DNA of 11,886 nucleotides from Candidatus Zixiibacteriota bacterium (GTDB taxonomy: Bacteria > Zixibacteria > MSB-5A5 > GN15 > PGXB01). Below the pieces are notes generated by a model. That model saw only the letters and a program-made list of their open reading frames with translations, was not told the origin of the DNA and made no database searches. Shown one piece after another: positions 6,147 to 11,886 of the stretch (its first letter is position 1; every line of letters starts with the position of its first letter). The stretch is from assembly GCA_003641425.1 (NCBI GenBank), contig QNAH01000042.1:1-11886 (forward strand), read 5' to 3'. The translations under genes and the position numbers were made by a program.

Positions 6147-6635
6147 ATGGCTTTATTAGCTGTCAAGGTTGACGGTCTGGCGCTTGATCTGCTCACCAAT
6201 TCGCCGGTGGTGATATTATCGCATCCCGAATCGGACAAGCAGTTGCCGATCTGGATCGGTCCGGCCGAGGCGGGCGCGATTGCGATGGAGCTTTCGAATA
6301 TCGAATCCAAGCGGCCGATGACGCACGATATTCTCAAGACAATTATATCGGTGCTTTCGGCCAAGGTGGAGAAAATCGCCGTCACGGAATTAAAAGAGCA
6401 GACCTACTATGCAAGAATATGGTTGAAATGCAACGGCGTGGTGCATGAGATAGATGCGCGGCCGTCGGATTCAATTGCCCTGGCCCTGAAGATCAAGGCC
6501 CCGATTTTTGCGGAAGAATCGCTGTTTACGTCAAGTGTTCCGGATATGCCGGCCGAGATGAAGGCGGACAGCGAGTCGCTGGCTGACAGACTTAAAAGAA
6601 TCAATCCTGAAGATTTTGGCAAGTATTCACTGTAG
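6147..6635 (+). CDS. DUF151 bifunctional nuclease-family protein
   Basis: The gene encodes 162 residues. It contains the complete BFN/DUF151 domain: PVVILSHPESDKQLPIWIGP, the helix EAGAIAMELSNIESKRPMTH, then KIAVTELKEQTYYARIWLKC and EIDARPSDSIALALKIKAPI. The C-terminal SLADRLKRINPEDFGKYSL is the short tail seen in bacterial members. The founding plant and some bacterial proteins have been reported to have DNase and RNase activity; the role in most bacteria is unclear. The start is three bases after the rplI stop, with AAAGG inside the end of rplI. The stop overlaps the next start by one base, so the three genes are probably translationally coupled. Confidence 0.92.
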   Translation: MALLAVKVDGLALDLLTNSPVVILSHPESDKQLPIWIGPAEAGAIAMELSNIESKRPMTHDILKTIISVLSAKVEKIAVTELKEQTYYARIWLKCNGVVHEIDARPSDSIALALKIKAPIFAEESLFTSSVPDMPAEMKADSESLADRLKRINPEDFGKYSL

Positions 6636-8395
6636 TGCGGAAAGTCATCGGTAAAAATCTTGTTTTATGTCTGCTATTGATGCTGCTGATTCCGGTGGTG
6701 TCCGGTGCAGATGATGCCGGTGGTCTTTTCAAGAGGGCGTATCGTTCTCTTGAGGCCGGTGACTATGCTTCGGCTTACACCCGGTTCACCGAGCTGGTGA
6801 ATAATTATCCGGGGCATCAGAACCGGGCGTCGTATCTTTTTTTCAAGGCCAAGGCGGGATATTACAGCGATCGATTCGAGATGAGCCTGTATGATTTCCG
6901 CCGCTTCATCAACGAATATCCCGGTTCCGATTATATTCCCTACGCATATTTTTATCTCGGTAATATCCAGTACCGCCTGTCGCACCCGGATGAGGCGGTC
7001 AGTGACTATATCGAAGCGTACAGTCTGTCCGACGATGATCGTCTTGACCGGACATTGCTCGGCTCTATCGAAAAGGCGATACCGTCGGGTCGGGTCGGCT
7101 TTGTCGAAAAAATCCGCAAGACCAGCCTGAAGGGAGATCGGCGCTGCCGGTTATTGATGGCGACGGCTCGCGGCCTGATAGAGAAGGGGAGCCTGCAACT
7201 GATAAGTTCTCTTCTGGGATCATGTTCCGGGCCGGAGGCGGCGGGGTTGATCGAGCGGGCCAATGATCTGCTGAAACGGCGGGTCGAGGTAGGAGTTGTG
7301 CTTCCGATATCGGGTGATCTCAAGAAGTACGGCGAGCAGTTGCTGGACGGGATCAAGATGCGGACGGTTGAATTTACCGAGGCGACCGGGTTACAGCTCC
7401 GGCCGGTAATCTATGACAGCCGCGGGGACAATGTCGAGGCGGCCAGGATAATCAAGCAGATGTCGGCGGAGGGATTGACAGCCGCGATCGGTCCGCTTAC
7501 CAGTGAGGCGACAGCGGTGGCATCGGCGGTTCTGGCATGCGGCGATATGCCGCTGATCATACCGGCCGCCACGCAGGGCGGATTGACGGCCCTGTCTGCA
7601 AGCAGTTTTCAGCTTCAGCCAAATCTCGACTGGCAGGGGATACGCATGGCCGACCTGGCGGTGGAATGGCTTGGGGCCGATACCGCCGTAATAATAACAC
7701 CGACCTCGCCGGAGAATCTCCGGATGGCGCGGGCCTTTGCCGGGCGATTCGAGGAACGCGGCGGGACCATTCTCGGGGTCGAGTATTTCCGGGCCCGTGA
7801 AACCAATTTCGGGCCGTACATCCGAGACATAAAATCGCTTGTCCTGGGAGAACTGCTGGATTCGATCGTTTTTTTAAATGATGACGGCGATACGATCGAG
7901 GCCGAGGAAGTCCCGGTGTGGGTTGACTGCATGTATATTCCGGCCAATGCCGGCCAGTTAAGGCAGCTTCTGCCGCAGATAAATTTCTATAACCTGAACA
8001 CCGTTTACCTGGGCGGCGACGGATGGGGTAACAGCACGGTATATTCGCTTGGCGAAGCGGTGACGAAGAAATGTTATTTTACATCCGGCCTGATAAAGGA
8101 TGAGTACGGCGAACAGGCGCAACAGTTTGCGGCGGCATTCGACCGGATGTACGGACATCAGCCGGGGCGATTGGAGGCGCTGGGGTATGATGCCATGGGG
8201 CTTATCTGTGAGGCGATAAAAACGGGCCATTATTCCCATTCAGAGATCACGCAGTACCTGTCGTCGATTCGCAATTACAATGGCGCCTCGGGAACGGTGA
8301 CATTCGGCACCCACCGTGAAAATATAGCCCTGCCGGTTTTCAAGATAATCGATGGAATGCCGCATCGCGAATTATTCGATTTATCACAAGAATAG
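6635..8395 (+). CDS. Periplasmic TPR plus type-1 periplasmic-binding fusion protein
   Basis: The gene encodes 586 residues starting with GTG, whose G is the last base of the previous TAG stop (TAGTG overlap). Residues 1-24 are a signal peptide (LVLCLLLMLLIPVVSGA). Residues ~28-145 show TPR-like helix pairs (FKRAYRSLEAGDYASAYTRF, AYFYLGNIQYRLSHPDEAV). From ~216 a type-1 periplasmic-binding fold of the branched-chain amino-acid receptor kind begins: VGVVLPISGDLKKYGEQLLDG, then AAIGPLTSEATAVASAVL, then MPLIIPAATQGGLT, and GYDAMGLICEAIKTG near the end. No ABC permease or ATPase lies nearby. The combination recalls LpoA-type activators of penicillin-binding proteins, which pair TPR and binding-protein-like domains, but no lipobox Cys is seen. 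A role in envelope assembly or ligand sensing is inference. Confidence 0.85.
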   Translation: MRKVIGKNLVLCLLLMLLIPVVSGADDAGGLFKRAYRSLEAGDYASAYTRFTELVNNYPGHQNRASYLFFKAKAGYYSDRFEMSLYDFRRFINEYPGSDYIPYAYFYLGNIQYRLSHPDEAVSDYIEAYSLSDDDRLDRTLLGSIEKAIPSGRVGFVEKIRKTSLKGDRRCRLLMATARGLIEKGSLQLISSLLGSCSGPEAAGLIERANDLLKRRVEVGVVLPISGDLKKYGEQLLDGIKMRTVEFTEATGLQLRPVIYDSRGDNVEAARIIKQMSAEGLTAAIGPLTSEATAVASAVLACGDMPLIIPAATQGGLTALSASSFQLQPNLDWQGIRMADLAVEWLGADTAVIITPTSPENLRMARAFAGRFEERGGTILGVEYFRARETNFGPYIRDIKSLVLGELLDSIVFLNDDGDTIEAEEVPVWVDCMYIPANAGQLRQLLPQINFYNLNTVYLGGDGWGNSTVYSLGEAVTKKCYFTSGLIKDEYGEQAQQFAAAFDRMYGHQPGRLEALGYDAMGLICEAIKTGHYSHSEITQYLSSIRNYNGASGTVTFGTHRENIALPVFKIIDGMPHRELFDLSQE

Positions 8396-8480
8396 CCGAT
8401 TGAATCGACAAAACCGGCTCAAAACAGTGAAATCCCGGCGTAAAAAATATGTTGATTGAAAATAAAGGCGGAGCAAATTC

Positions 8481-8696
8481 ATGACCGACGAAAAAAAGAT
8501 CGCGTTGAAAATGGTTGTCGACGGGGAAACCCGCGACGTATCGTATGAGGAGCTGGCGCTGTCGAACAACCTTGCCCAGGAGGCGCTTGTCAGATTGCTG
8601 ATAGAGAAGAAAGTGATCGACCCGAAAGAATTCCTGGATATGATGGGCAAGGTCAAACAGGAGCGGTACCGGACACCCGAATCGCTCGATAAGTAA
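8481..8696 (+). CDS. Small protein of unknown function
   Basis: The gene encodes 71 residues. GGAG at 8470-8473 lies seven bases before the ATG, a good site. The protein is charged and mostly helical, with a short strand-like start (IALKMVVDGETRDVSYEEL), then LAQEALVRLLIEKKVIDPKEFLDMM, a helix-turn-helix-like pair without clear DNA-binding features. There is no signal or membrane span. It is preceded by an 85-base gap after the fusion gene and followed five bases later by a membrane protein gene, so it probably belongs to the same small operon. I do not recognise a family. Confidence 0.75.
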   Translation: MTDEKKIALKMVVDGETRDVSYEELALSNNLAQEALVRLLIEKKVIDPKEFLDMMGKVKQERYRTPESLDK

Positions 8697-8701
8697 TTAT
8701 T

Positions 8702-9214
8702 ATGGCGGATAAAGAGAAAGACCAGCTTTCGCTCGATCTGGATGCGAGCATAGAGAAGGCGCCCGGAGAAGAGAAAGAACCGTCCGATTCAGGAAAATCG
8801 CTGGAATGGATCTGTCATCCGGCGAAAAAAAATATGAGGACGACGGTACTGGTAACAATCTTTTTATTTGTCGTGATCGGGGCGGTGTACTATGCAACAG
8901 GATCGGTCTGGTTTGGTATTCTGGCGGTGGTCATCCTGTTCGGCTCGCTGGCCTCGTTTTATTTTCCGACCCGTTACAGGCTGACCGAAGACGGAATTTT
9001 TGTGAAGACAACAGCGCAGAATCTCCAGAAAAAATGGTCGCAGTACCGCTCGTATTATATGGACAAGAACGGGGTGCTGTTGTCGCCGTTTGTGCGGCCG
9101 TCGCGGCTCGAGAATTTCCGAGGCGTTTACCTTAAATTCTGGTATAACAAAGAAGAAGTCATGGCCTTTGTGAAAGAGCAGATGGAAAAGTCAAAGAGCG
9201 AAGGGGGAGAATAA
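8702..9214 (+). CDS. Two-span membrane protein, possibly PH-like
   Basis: The gene encodes 170 residues: an acidic soluble N-terminus, a LEWICHPAKKN motif at about 34-44, two membrane spans (~46-65 and ~68-88), then a soluble domain starting FPTRYRLTEDGIFVKT and containing WSQYRSYYMDKNGVLLSPF and FRGVYLKFWYN. The order of two spans followed by a small beta-rich domain with the RYRLTEDGI pattern is that of bacterial PH-like membrane proteins, but similarity is judged by eye only. There is a five-base gap after the previous gene and a weak ribosome site, so expression may depend on coupled translation. The next gene starts five bases after the stop. Confidence 0.75.
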   Translation: MADKEKDQLSLDLDASIEKAPGEEKEPSDSGKSLEWICHPAKKNMRTTVLVTIFLFVVIGAVYYATGSVWFGILAVVILFGSLASFYFPTRYRLTEDGIFVKTTAQNLQKKWSQYRSYYMDKNGVLLSPFVRPSRLENFRGVYLKFWYNKEEVMAFVKEQMEKSKSEGGE

Positions 9215-9218
9215 GAGA

Positions 9219-9698
9219 ATGTCGCTGTTCAGGGGAAATGTCGATCCGCTCGATGAGTCAAAGCCGCCGATCCCGGAAGAGGAGGATCGGGTGCTGGAAA
9301 AGATTGCTAAAAAGGTGGTGATGTGGCGGATGACGACGCCGGCCATCATGTTTCTGGAATCGGTCAAACCGCTCAATTATATCGGTGCTCAGACAATGGT
9401 CTTTTTTGAGCCGATCGTGCAGACCATTTTCAGTTTTAAGGATTATGACACTTTCCGCATGGCCATGGAGCGGCGCGAGAATGTCGAAAATCTTCTGCAA
9501 AAAATAGAGAAGCATGATGCCGTATTGTATGAGCGTGAGAAAGCGATCAAGAAATTTATGAAGGCCGAAAAGAAAAACTGGAAATGGTATCAGCGTTATC
9601 TCGGTCTGTTCAAACCCCGGGTGCAGCTTCCAGAAGAGCTTCGCGGCCCTCTTTTCCCCGATATGGTAAAGGAAAAGAAGAGCTGGTTCAGGAAGTGA
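9219..9698 (+). CDS. Conserved-looking protein of unknown function
   Basis: The gene encodes 159 residues. The N-terminal third carries EDRVLEKIAKKVVMWRMTTP and AIMFLESVKPLNYIGAQTMV, giving one amphipathic/hydrophobic patch (about 41-71) which could touch the membrane. The rest is highly charged helix (VENLLQKIEKHDAVLYERE, then KKFMKAEKKNWKWYQRY), perhaps coiled coil. The pattern reminds me of small unnamed proteins found in several phyla, but I cannot name the family or a role. A GGGGGA run (9203-9208) serves as ribosome site, ten bases before the ATG. It is the last gene of the plus-strand block. Confidence 0.75.
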   Translation: MSLFRGNVDPLDESKPPIPEEEDRVLEKIAKKVVMWRMTTPAIMFLESVKPLNYIGAQTMVFFEPIVQTIFSFKDYDTFRMAMERRENVENLLQKIEKHDAVLYEREKAIKKFMKAEKKNWKWYQRYLGLFKPRVQLPEELRGPLFPDMVKEKKSWFRK

Positions 9699-9938
9699 AA
9701 AAATCCTTAGATTCCTTATATTCTCCAAGAATCGCTTTCACAATGACATGGTTTGATGAGTGATAGATTAAAACAGTTTCATGCCGTTGGGGACGGGGTG
9801 TGTGGGGGTGACGAGGACGACATTAGTAATATTTATTGGTCACAGGCAATTTTGTCGAAACCCGCCCTCGGCCTGACGGCCCCGGACACGGGGATTTCGA
9901 TCTACCCCTGACACAGCATTAGGCAAATATCAGGAGCA
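9699..9938. other. Convergent intergenic spacer
   Basis: This 240-base region separates the plus block from a converging minus-strand pair. It holds a G-rich stretch (about 9788-9812), an imperfect dyad (9855-9900), and no open frame or clear terminator with a T-run for either side. Confidence 0.6.
9855..9900. repeat. Imperfect compound inverted repeat
   Basis: TCGAAA (9855-9860) and TTTCGA (9895-9900) form an outer stem, extended by CCC/GGG with bulges. Inside are GGCC-TGAC-GGCC (9870-9881) and, overlapping it, CCCCG-GACA-CGGGG (9880-9893), so the inner hairpins compete. No T-run follows on either strand. It may protect the 3' end of a transcript or be a dispersed repeat. Confidence 0.5.
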
Positions 9939-10568
9939 TTATTTATCATAGTAAGGACAGTATGATTCGATTATTTTCCACCTGATATCACTACTGCTCC
10001 TGACATCATATTCCAGGAACATCCATCCGAAAATAGTTCCGTCGCCGAAATATGCCAGGGCGCGGTTGTGGCTGAGCAGGAATATTTCATTGCGATTGCC
10101 GAAGCGCATGAAGCGGTTGGGACCGGAGGGTTCGTAGGGGATCATACTGTTTTTCTTGATGAGGTCGGTCTGGATAATTGGTACCGGACGGGTGACTCCT
10201 TTTTCATGAAACTGTTTGATATACTTTTCGGGAATACTGTTTTCGCCCGCGTTTTTCAGGCTCATTTCGTCGATCCGGCGCTGCAGTTTATGTTTTTCCA
10301 CCTCCATATCGTCGCGTGCCTGGATTGCTTCATCGAGGGCCATGGTACAGTTGACCAGGTTGGAATCATAATCGCTGATTTTGCTCTGGGCATTCATGGC
10401 ATACATGAAGCACACCACGCAAGTAATGAAAAGTACCGATGATATAATGATCCAGAGTTTTCGTTCCCGTGCAAAGGGCGAGGCGGCGTTTTCCGGGGCG
10501 CTTTCGGCCGTTTCGGTGATTTTCTTTTCGGATTTGTCTTGTCTTTTTCTTGCTTTTCGTTTCGACAT
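9939..10568 (-). CDS. Membrane-anchored coiled-coil protein
   Basis: The gene encodes 209 residues. The N-terminus is very basic (MSKRKARKRQDKSEKK), followed by a single membrane span at about 38-58 (LWIIISSVLFITCVVCFMYA). Next is a heptad-like charged helix to ~105 (LDEAIQARDDMEVEKHKLQR), then a compact soluble domain with GPNRFMRFGNRNEIFLLS and AYFGDGTIFGWMFLEYDV. The likely topology is cytoplasmic N-terminus with the rest outside the inner membrane. The C-terminal domain is not a family I recognise. The start is 14 bases after the stop of the HD gene upstream, with a weak GGCGG site seven bases away, so the two form an operon and may work together. Confidence 0.8.
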   Translation of the reverse strand: MSKRKARKRQDKSEKKITETAESAPENAASPFARERKLWIIISSVLFITCVVCFMYAMNAQSKISDYDSNLVNCTMALDEAIQARDDMEVEKHKLQRRIDEMSLKNAGENSIPEKYIKQFHEKGVTRPVPIIQTDLIKKNSMIPYEPSGPNRFMRFGNRNEIFLLSHNRALAYFGDGTIFGWMFLEYDVRSSSDIRWKIIESYCPYYDK

Positions 10569-10582
10569 AGTACAACCGCCGT

Positions 10583-11119
10583 TTATTTGTTCATGAAGGG
10601 CAGGAAACTCATGAAGTCGCAGTGGTGGACGATATAAGCCTCGGTTGTCCGCTTGACCATATCACCTTCGCCGGCATGGGCGGCGATGATATGCAGGACG
10701 GTGTCGGGCACGCCGCAGGCCATCGCCAGTCCGACTCCCGAGAAGGGGTGACGGACATGACGGCCGTATTCGCCGACAACGGCTTTGCCGTTTTCTTTTT
10801 CGTATTCCAAAAGTTTGCCGACATCGGCCAGGATTGCACCCGAGATAACGACATCGATGTCGATCGGCAGGTTGTTGACGAAGAAATGGCCCATAATTTT
10901 GGCACATTCGCGGGACATGTGAACGACGGCCCGCTTGTGTTCCATGAAGGTCACGGTGCAGTCTTTGGCCTTGAGCGTAAACGGGATCTTGTTGAGATCG
11001 TCGGCATCGAGTTTACTCTGTTCGAGGGCCATCGCCCAGGTATCGGCCGTCTGCCGGCGCAATTTTTCGTCTTTGATCCATTCCAGTTCCGGCCACAATT
11101 CTTTGACTTTGTCCATCAT
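10583..11119 (-). CDS. HD-domain phosphohydrolase-like protein with altered HD doublet
   Basis: The gene encodes 178 residues from the first of two adjacent ATGs (11119), chosen because AGGGG lies seven bases upstream; the open frame extends to 11218 without a ribosome site. The HD fold is clear: His67 in AVVHMSREC, the SGAILADVGKLLEYE helix where the usual HD doublet is Ala98-Asp99, His124 in RHPFSGVGLA, His148 in HIIAAHAGEGD, and H165-H166-C-D168 near the end. HD enzymes use metal to hydrolyse phosphate esters, often nucleotides. Loss of the doublet His could change metal binding or mark a subfamily. WPELEWI and DLNKIPFTLKA fill the N-terminal helical part. The substrate is unknown. Confidence 0.85.
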   Translation of the reverse strand: MMDKVKELWPELEWIKDEKLRRQTADTWAMALEQSKLDADDLNKIPFTLKAKDCTVTFMEHKRAVVHMSRECAKIMGHFFVNNLPIDIDVVISGAILADVGKLLEYEKENGKAVVGEYGRHVRHPFSGVGLAMACGVPDTVLHIIAAHAGEGDMVKRTTEAYIVHHCDFMSFLPFMNK

Positions 11120-11161
11120 GGTAATTCCCCTGTTTATTGAATTTATATTTGTTGTCAAAAT

Positions 11162-11175
11162 ATTATACCCGGGTA
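11162..11175 (-). promoter_or_regulatory. Possible -10 element and palindrome upstream of the HD gene
   Basis: On the minus strand a perfect TATAAT (11167-11162) lies about 43 bases before the HD start. It abuts the 10-bp perfect palindrome TACCCGGGTA (11166-11175). No good -35 lies 16-18 bases upstream, so activator or alternative use is possible. The palindrome beside the -10 could be an operator. Confidence 0.35.
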
Positions 11176-11246
11176 ATAAAAATAGAAATGTTGAAATTGT
11201 CAACCGGCGGGCGGGCAATCGGTTTCGGGGAAAATAATTTTTACAG

Positions 11247-11275
11247 TTGACAGGTTATTTCTGATTGTATATATA
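11247..11275 (+). promoter_or_regulatory. Promoter of the B12-regulated receptor gene
   Basis: A perfect TTGACA (11247-11252) is followed after 17 bases by TATATA (11270-11275). Transcription would start near 11282, a few bases before the first riboswitch helix at 11289, which is the expected spacing. Confidence 0.7.
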
Positions 11276-11288
11276 TCGTTTGACAAAA

Positions 11289-11453
11289 GATACGGTGCCG
11301 TCTATGGTTGACGGAGAATAGGAAAGGCGGTGAAAGGCCGCCGCAGCCCCGCTACTGTAACGGCTACTCCCGGAATACTATGCCACTTGCCCGATTAGGG
11401 CTGGGAAGGCGTTCCGGGGGGATCGATGCCGGAGCCAGGAAGCCTGCCGTATC
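11289..11453 (+). ncRNA. Cobalamin riboswitch (AdoCbl-type aptamer)
   Basis: The conserved blocks occur in order: GGTGCC near 11294, AGGAA then GGCGGTGAAAGGCCGCCGC (about 11319-11344), CCCCGCTACTGTAACGG (11347-11363), TGCCACTTGCCC, GCTGGGAAGGCG (11400-11411), and the B12 box AGCCAGGAAGCCTGCC (11433-11448). The closing helix P1 is 7 bp: GATACGG (11289-11295) with CCGTATC (11447-11453). Downstream GTCAGC/GCTGAC (11475-11490) makes a 6-bp hairpin with loop GCGG, which can pair with CCGC at 11349-11352; that would suit the loop-loop contact known in this class, though this is inference. Binding of cobalamin normally shuts off the downstream transport gene. Confidence 0.95.
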
Positions 11454-11474
11454 GCGAATCACAGTTTTGTTGCC

Positions 11475-11490
11475 GTCAGCGCGGGCTGAC
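11475..11490 (+). promoter_or_regulatory. Hairpin of the riboswitch expression platform
   Basis: GTCAGC (11475-11480) and GCTGAC (11485-11490) enclose loop GCGG. It lies between the aptamer and the terminator-like fold and is the candidate for the regulatory hairpin that kisses the aptamer. Confidence 0.6.
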
Positions 11491-11502
11491 AGTCACAATG
11501 TT

Positions 11503-11551
11503 AACCGCGCCGCTGGCAACGCTCGGAGAAAGCCATGTGGCGGTTCTTTTT
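11503..11551 (+). terminator. Riboswitch-linked terminator candidate
   Basis: AACCGC (11503-11508) pairs with GCGGTT (11540-11545). After an internal loop, TGGC (11514-11517) pairs with GCCA (11532-11535). TTTTT follows at 11547-11551 after one C. Its place just after the aptamer and before the receptor gene fits transcriptional attenuation by cobalamin. The stem is broken and the terminal loop large (14 bases), so strength is uncertain. Confidence 0.5.
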
Positions 11552-11627
11552 AGCCTGCTTTTGCCGGCATGGTTCGGGCGCGACGGGAGCCCGTTTCGAA
11601 GCCGGAAATCATCACAGAAAAAGGGGC

Positions 11628-11886
11628 ATGCTGTATTTCACACTGAGTCTGCTATTATTCCTATTTGCCGGCCAGTTGTCGGCGCAGTCGGTTACGAGTC
11701 TGCGCGGCGCCGTTTTCGACGGCGATGACGGCTCACCGCTGACCGGGGCGACAGTGGAGATACAGGGGGCCGGGTATGTATCGGTGTCCGATGAATACGG
11801 GCATTTCGGATTCGATCATATTCCCGCCGGAGAATATATTCTCAAAGTATCGGCCCCCGGTTACGAGAGTGTGTACCGTAAAGATG
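11628..11886 (+). CDS. TonB-dependent outer-membrane receptor, N-terminal part, probable corrinoid importer
   Basis: 86 codons are visible before the window ends. A hydrophobic signal (LYFTLSLLLFLFAGQLSA) precedes a carboxypeptidase-regulatory-like beta-sandwich: SLRGAVFDGDDGSPLTGATV, then VSVSDEYGHFGFDHIPAGEY and ILKVSAPGYESV. This domain commonly opens TonB-dependent receptors of FCB-group and related bacteria. With a cobalamin riboswitch upstream, uptake of vitamin B12 or related corrinoids (BtuB role) is the best reading. The plug and barrel lie outside the window. ATG 11628 has AAGGGG only one base away, and its signal has no Lys/Arg start. An in-frame ATG at 11535 with GGAG upstream would add 31 residues ending HHRKRG, but it overlaps the terminator. 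Confidence 0.82.
   Translation, partial: MLYFTLSLLLFLFAGQLSAQSVTSLRGAVFDGDDGSPLTGATVEIQGAGYVSVSDEYGHFGFDHIPAGEYILKVSAPGYESVYRKD

Noticed and set aside
9788..9812. Possible G-quadruplex in the convergent spacer
   Set aside because: Only three runs of four or more G are present; the fourth is a GG, so a standard four-run motif is not met.
10622..11140. Plus-strand open frame of 172 codons
   Set aside because: It is antisense to the HD-domain gene, whose motifs are clear. The plus frame has no ribosome site or recognisable domain.
11308..11553. Open frame within the receptor leader
   Set aside because: It lies inside the cobalamin aptamer and expression platform and has no coding features.

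Overview
The window looks like chromosomal DNA from a Gram-negative, uncultured-type bacterium. It encodes a TonB-dependent outer-membrane receptor, a lipoprotein and a periplasmic binding-type protein. Base composition is moderate and genes are tightly packed, mostly with purine-rich ribosome binding sites. The order pth-rpsF-rpsR-DUF2232-rplI-bifunctional nuclease, followed by a TPR plus periplasmic-binding fusion, recalls candidate phyla near the FCB group (Zixibacteria-like) or deltaproteobacterial lineages. That placement is inference from gene style, not from any search.

Left part (1-3120). A secreted protein of probable beta-propeller type runs off the left edge on the minus strand. 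A 437-base intergenic stretch separates it from a divergent NTF2-like lipoprotein. That gene converges on a small GIY-YIG-like protein, with an A-tract/hairpin/T-tract terminator between them. Next come two stem-loops whose cores are exact reverse complements of each other, then a 60-residue zinc-ribbon protein on the minus strand.

Central part (3197-9698). A long co-directional plus-strand block starts from a good sigma-70-type promoter. It carries peptidyl-tRNA hydrolase, ribosomal protein S6 (with a long Pro/Glu tail), S18 (zinc-ligand form), a DUF2232 membrane protein, ribosomal protein L9, a DUF151 bifunctional nuclease, a TPR/periplasmic-binding fusion and three small uncharacterised proteins, one with two membrane spans. 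The theme is translation plus envelope functions. ssb, often found between rpsF and rpsR, is absent; a 30-codon open frame fills that gap almost exactly.

Right part (9699-11886). A 240-base spacer with an imperfect dyad leads to a minus-strand pair: an HD-type phosphohydrolase whose HD doublet reads AD, followed by a membrane-anchored coiled-coil protein. Divergent from this pair, a strong promoter precedes a full cobalamin riboswitch, a probable riboswitch-controlled terminator, and the start of a TonB-dependent receptor that runs off the right edge. This is very likely a B12-repressed corrinoid importer (BtuB role).

I found no CRISPR array, transposase, tRNA, rRNA or phage gene. Most of the window is ordinary core genome. 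The less ordinary points are the paired complementary hairpins, the altered HD motif, the cluster of small unnamed proteins, and the riboswitch expression platform with its ambiguous receptor start.
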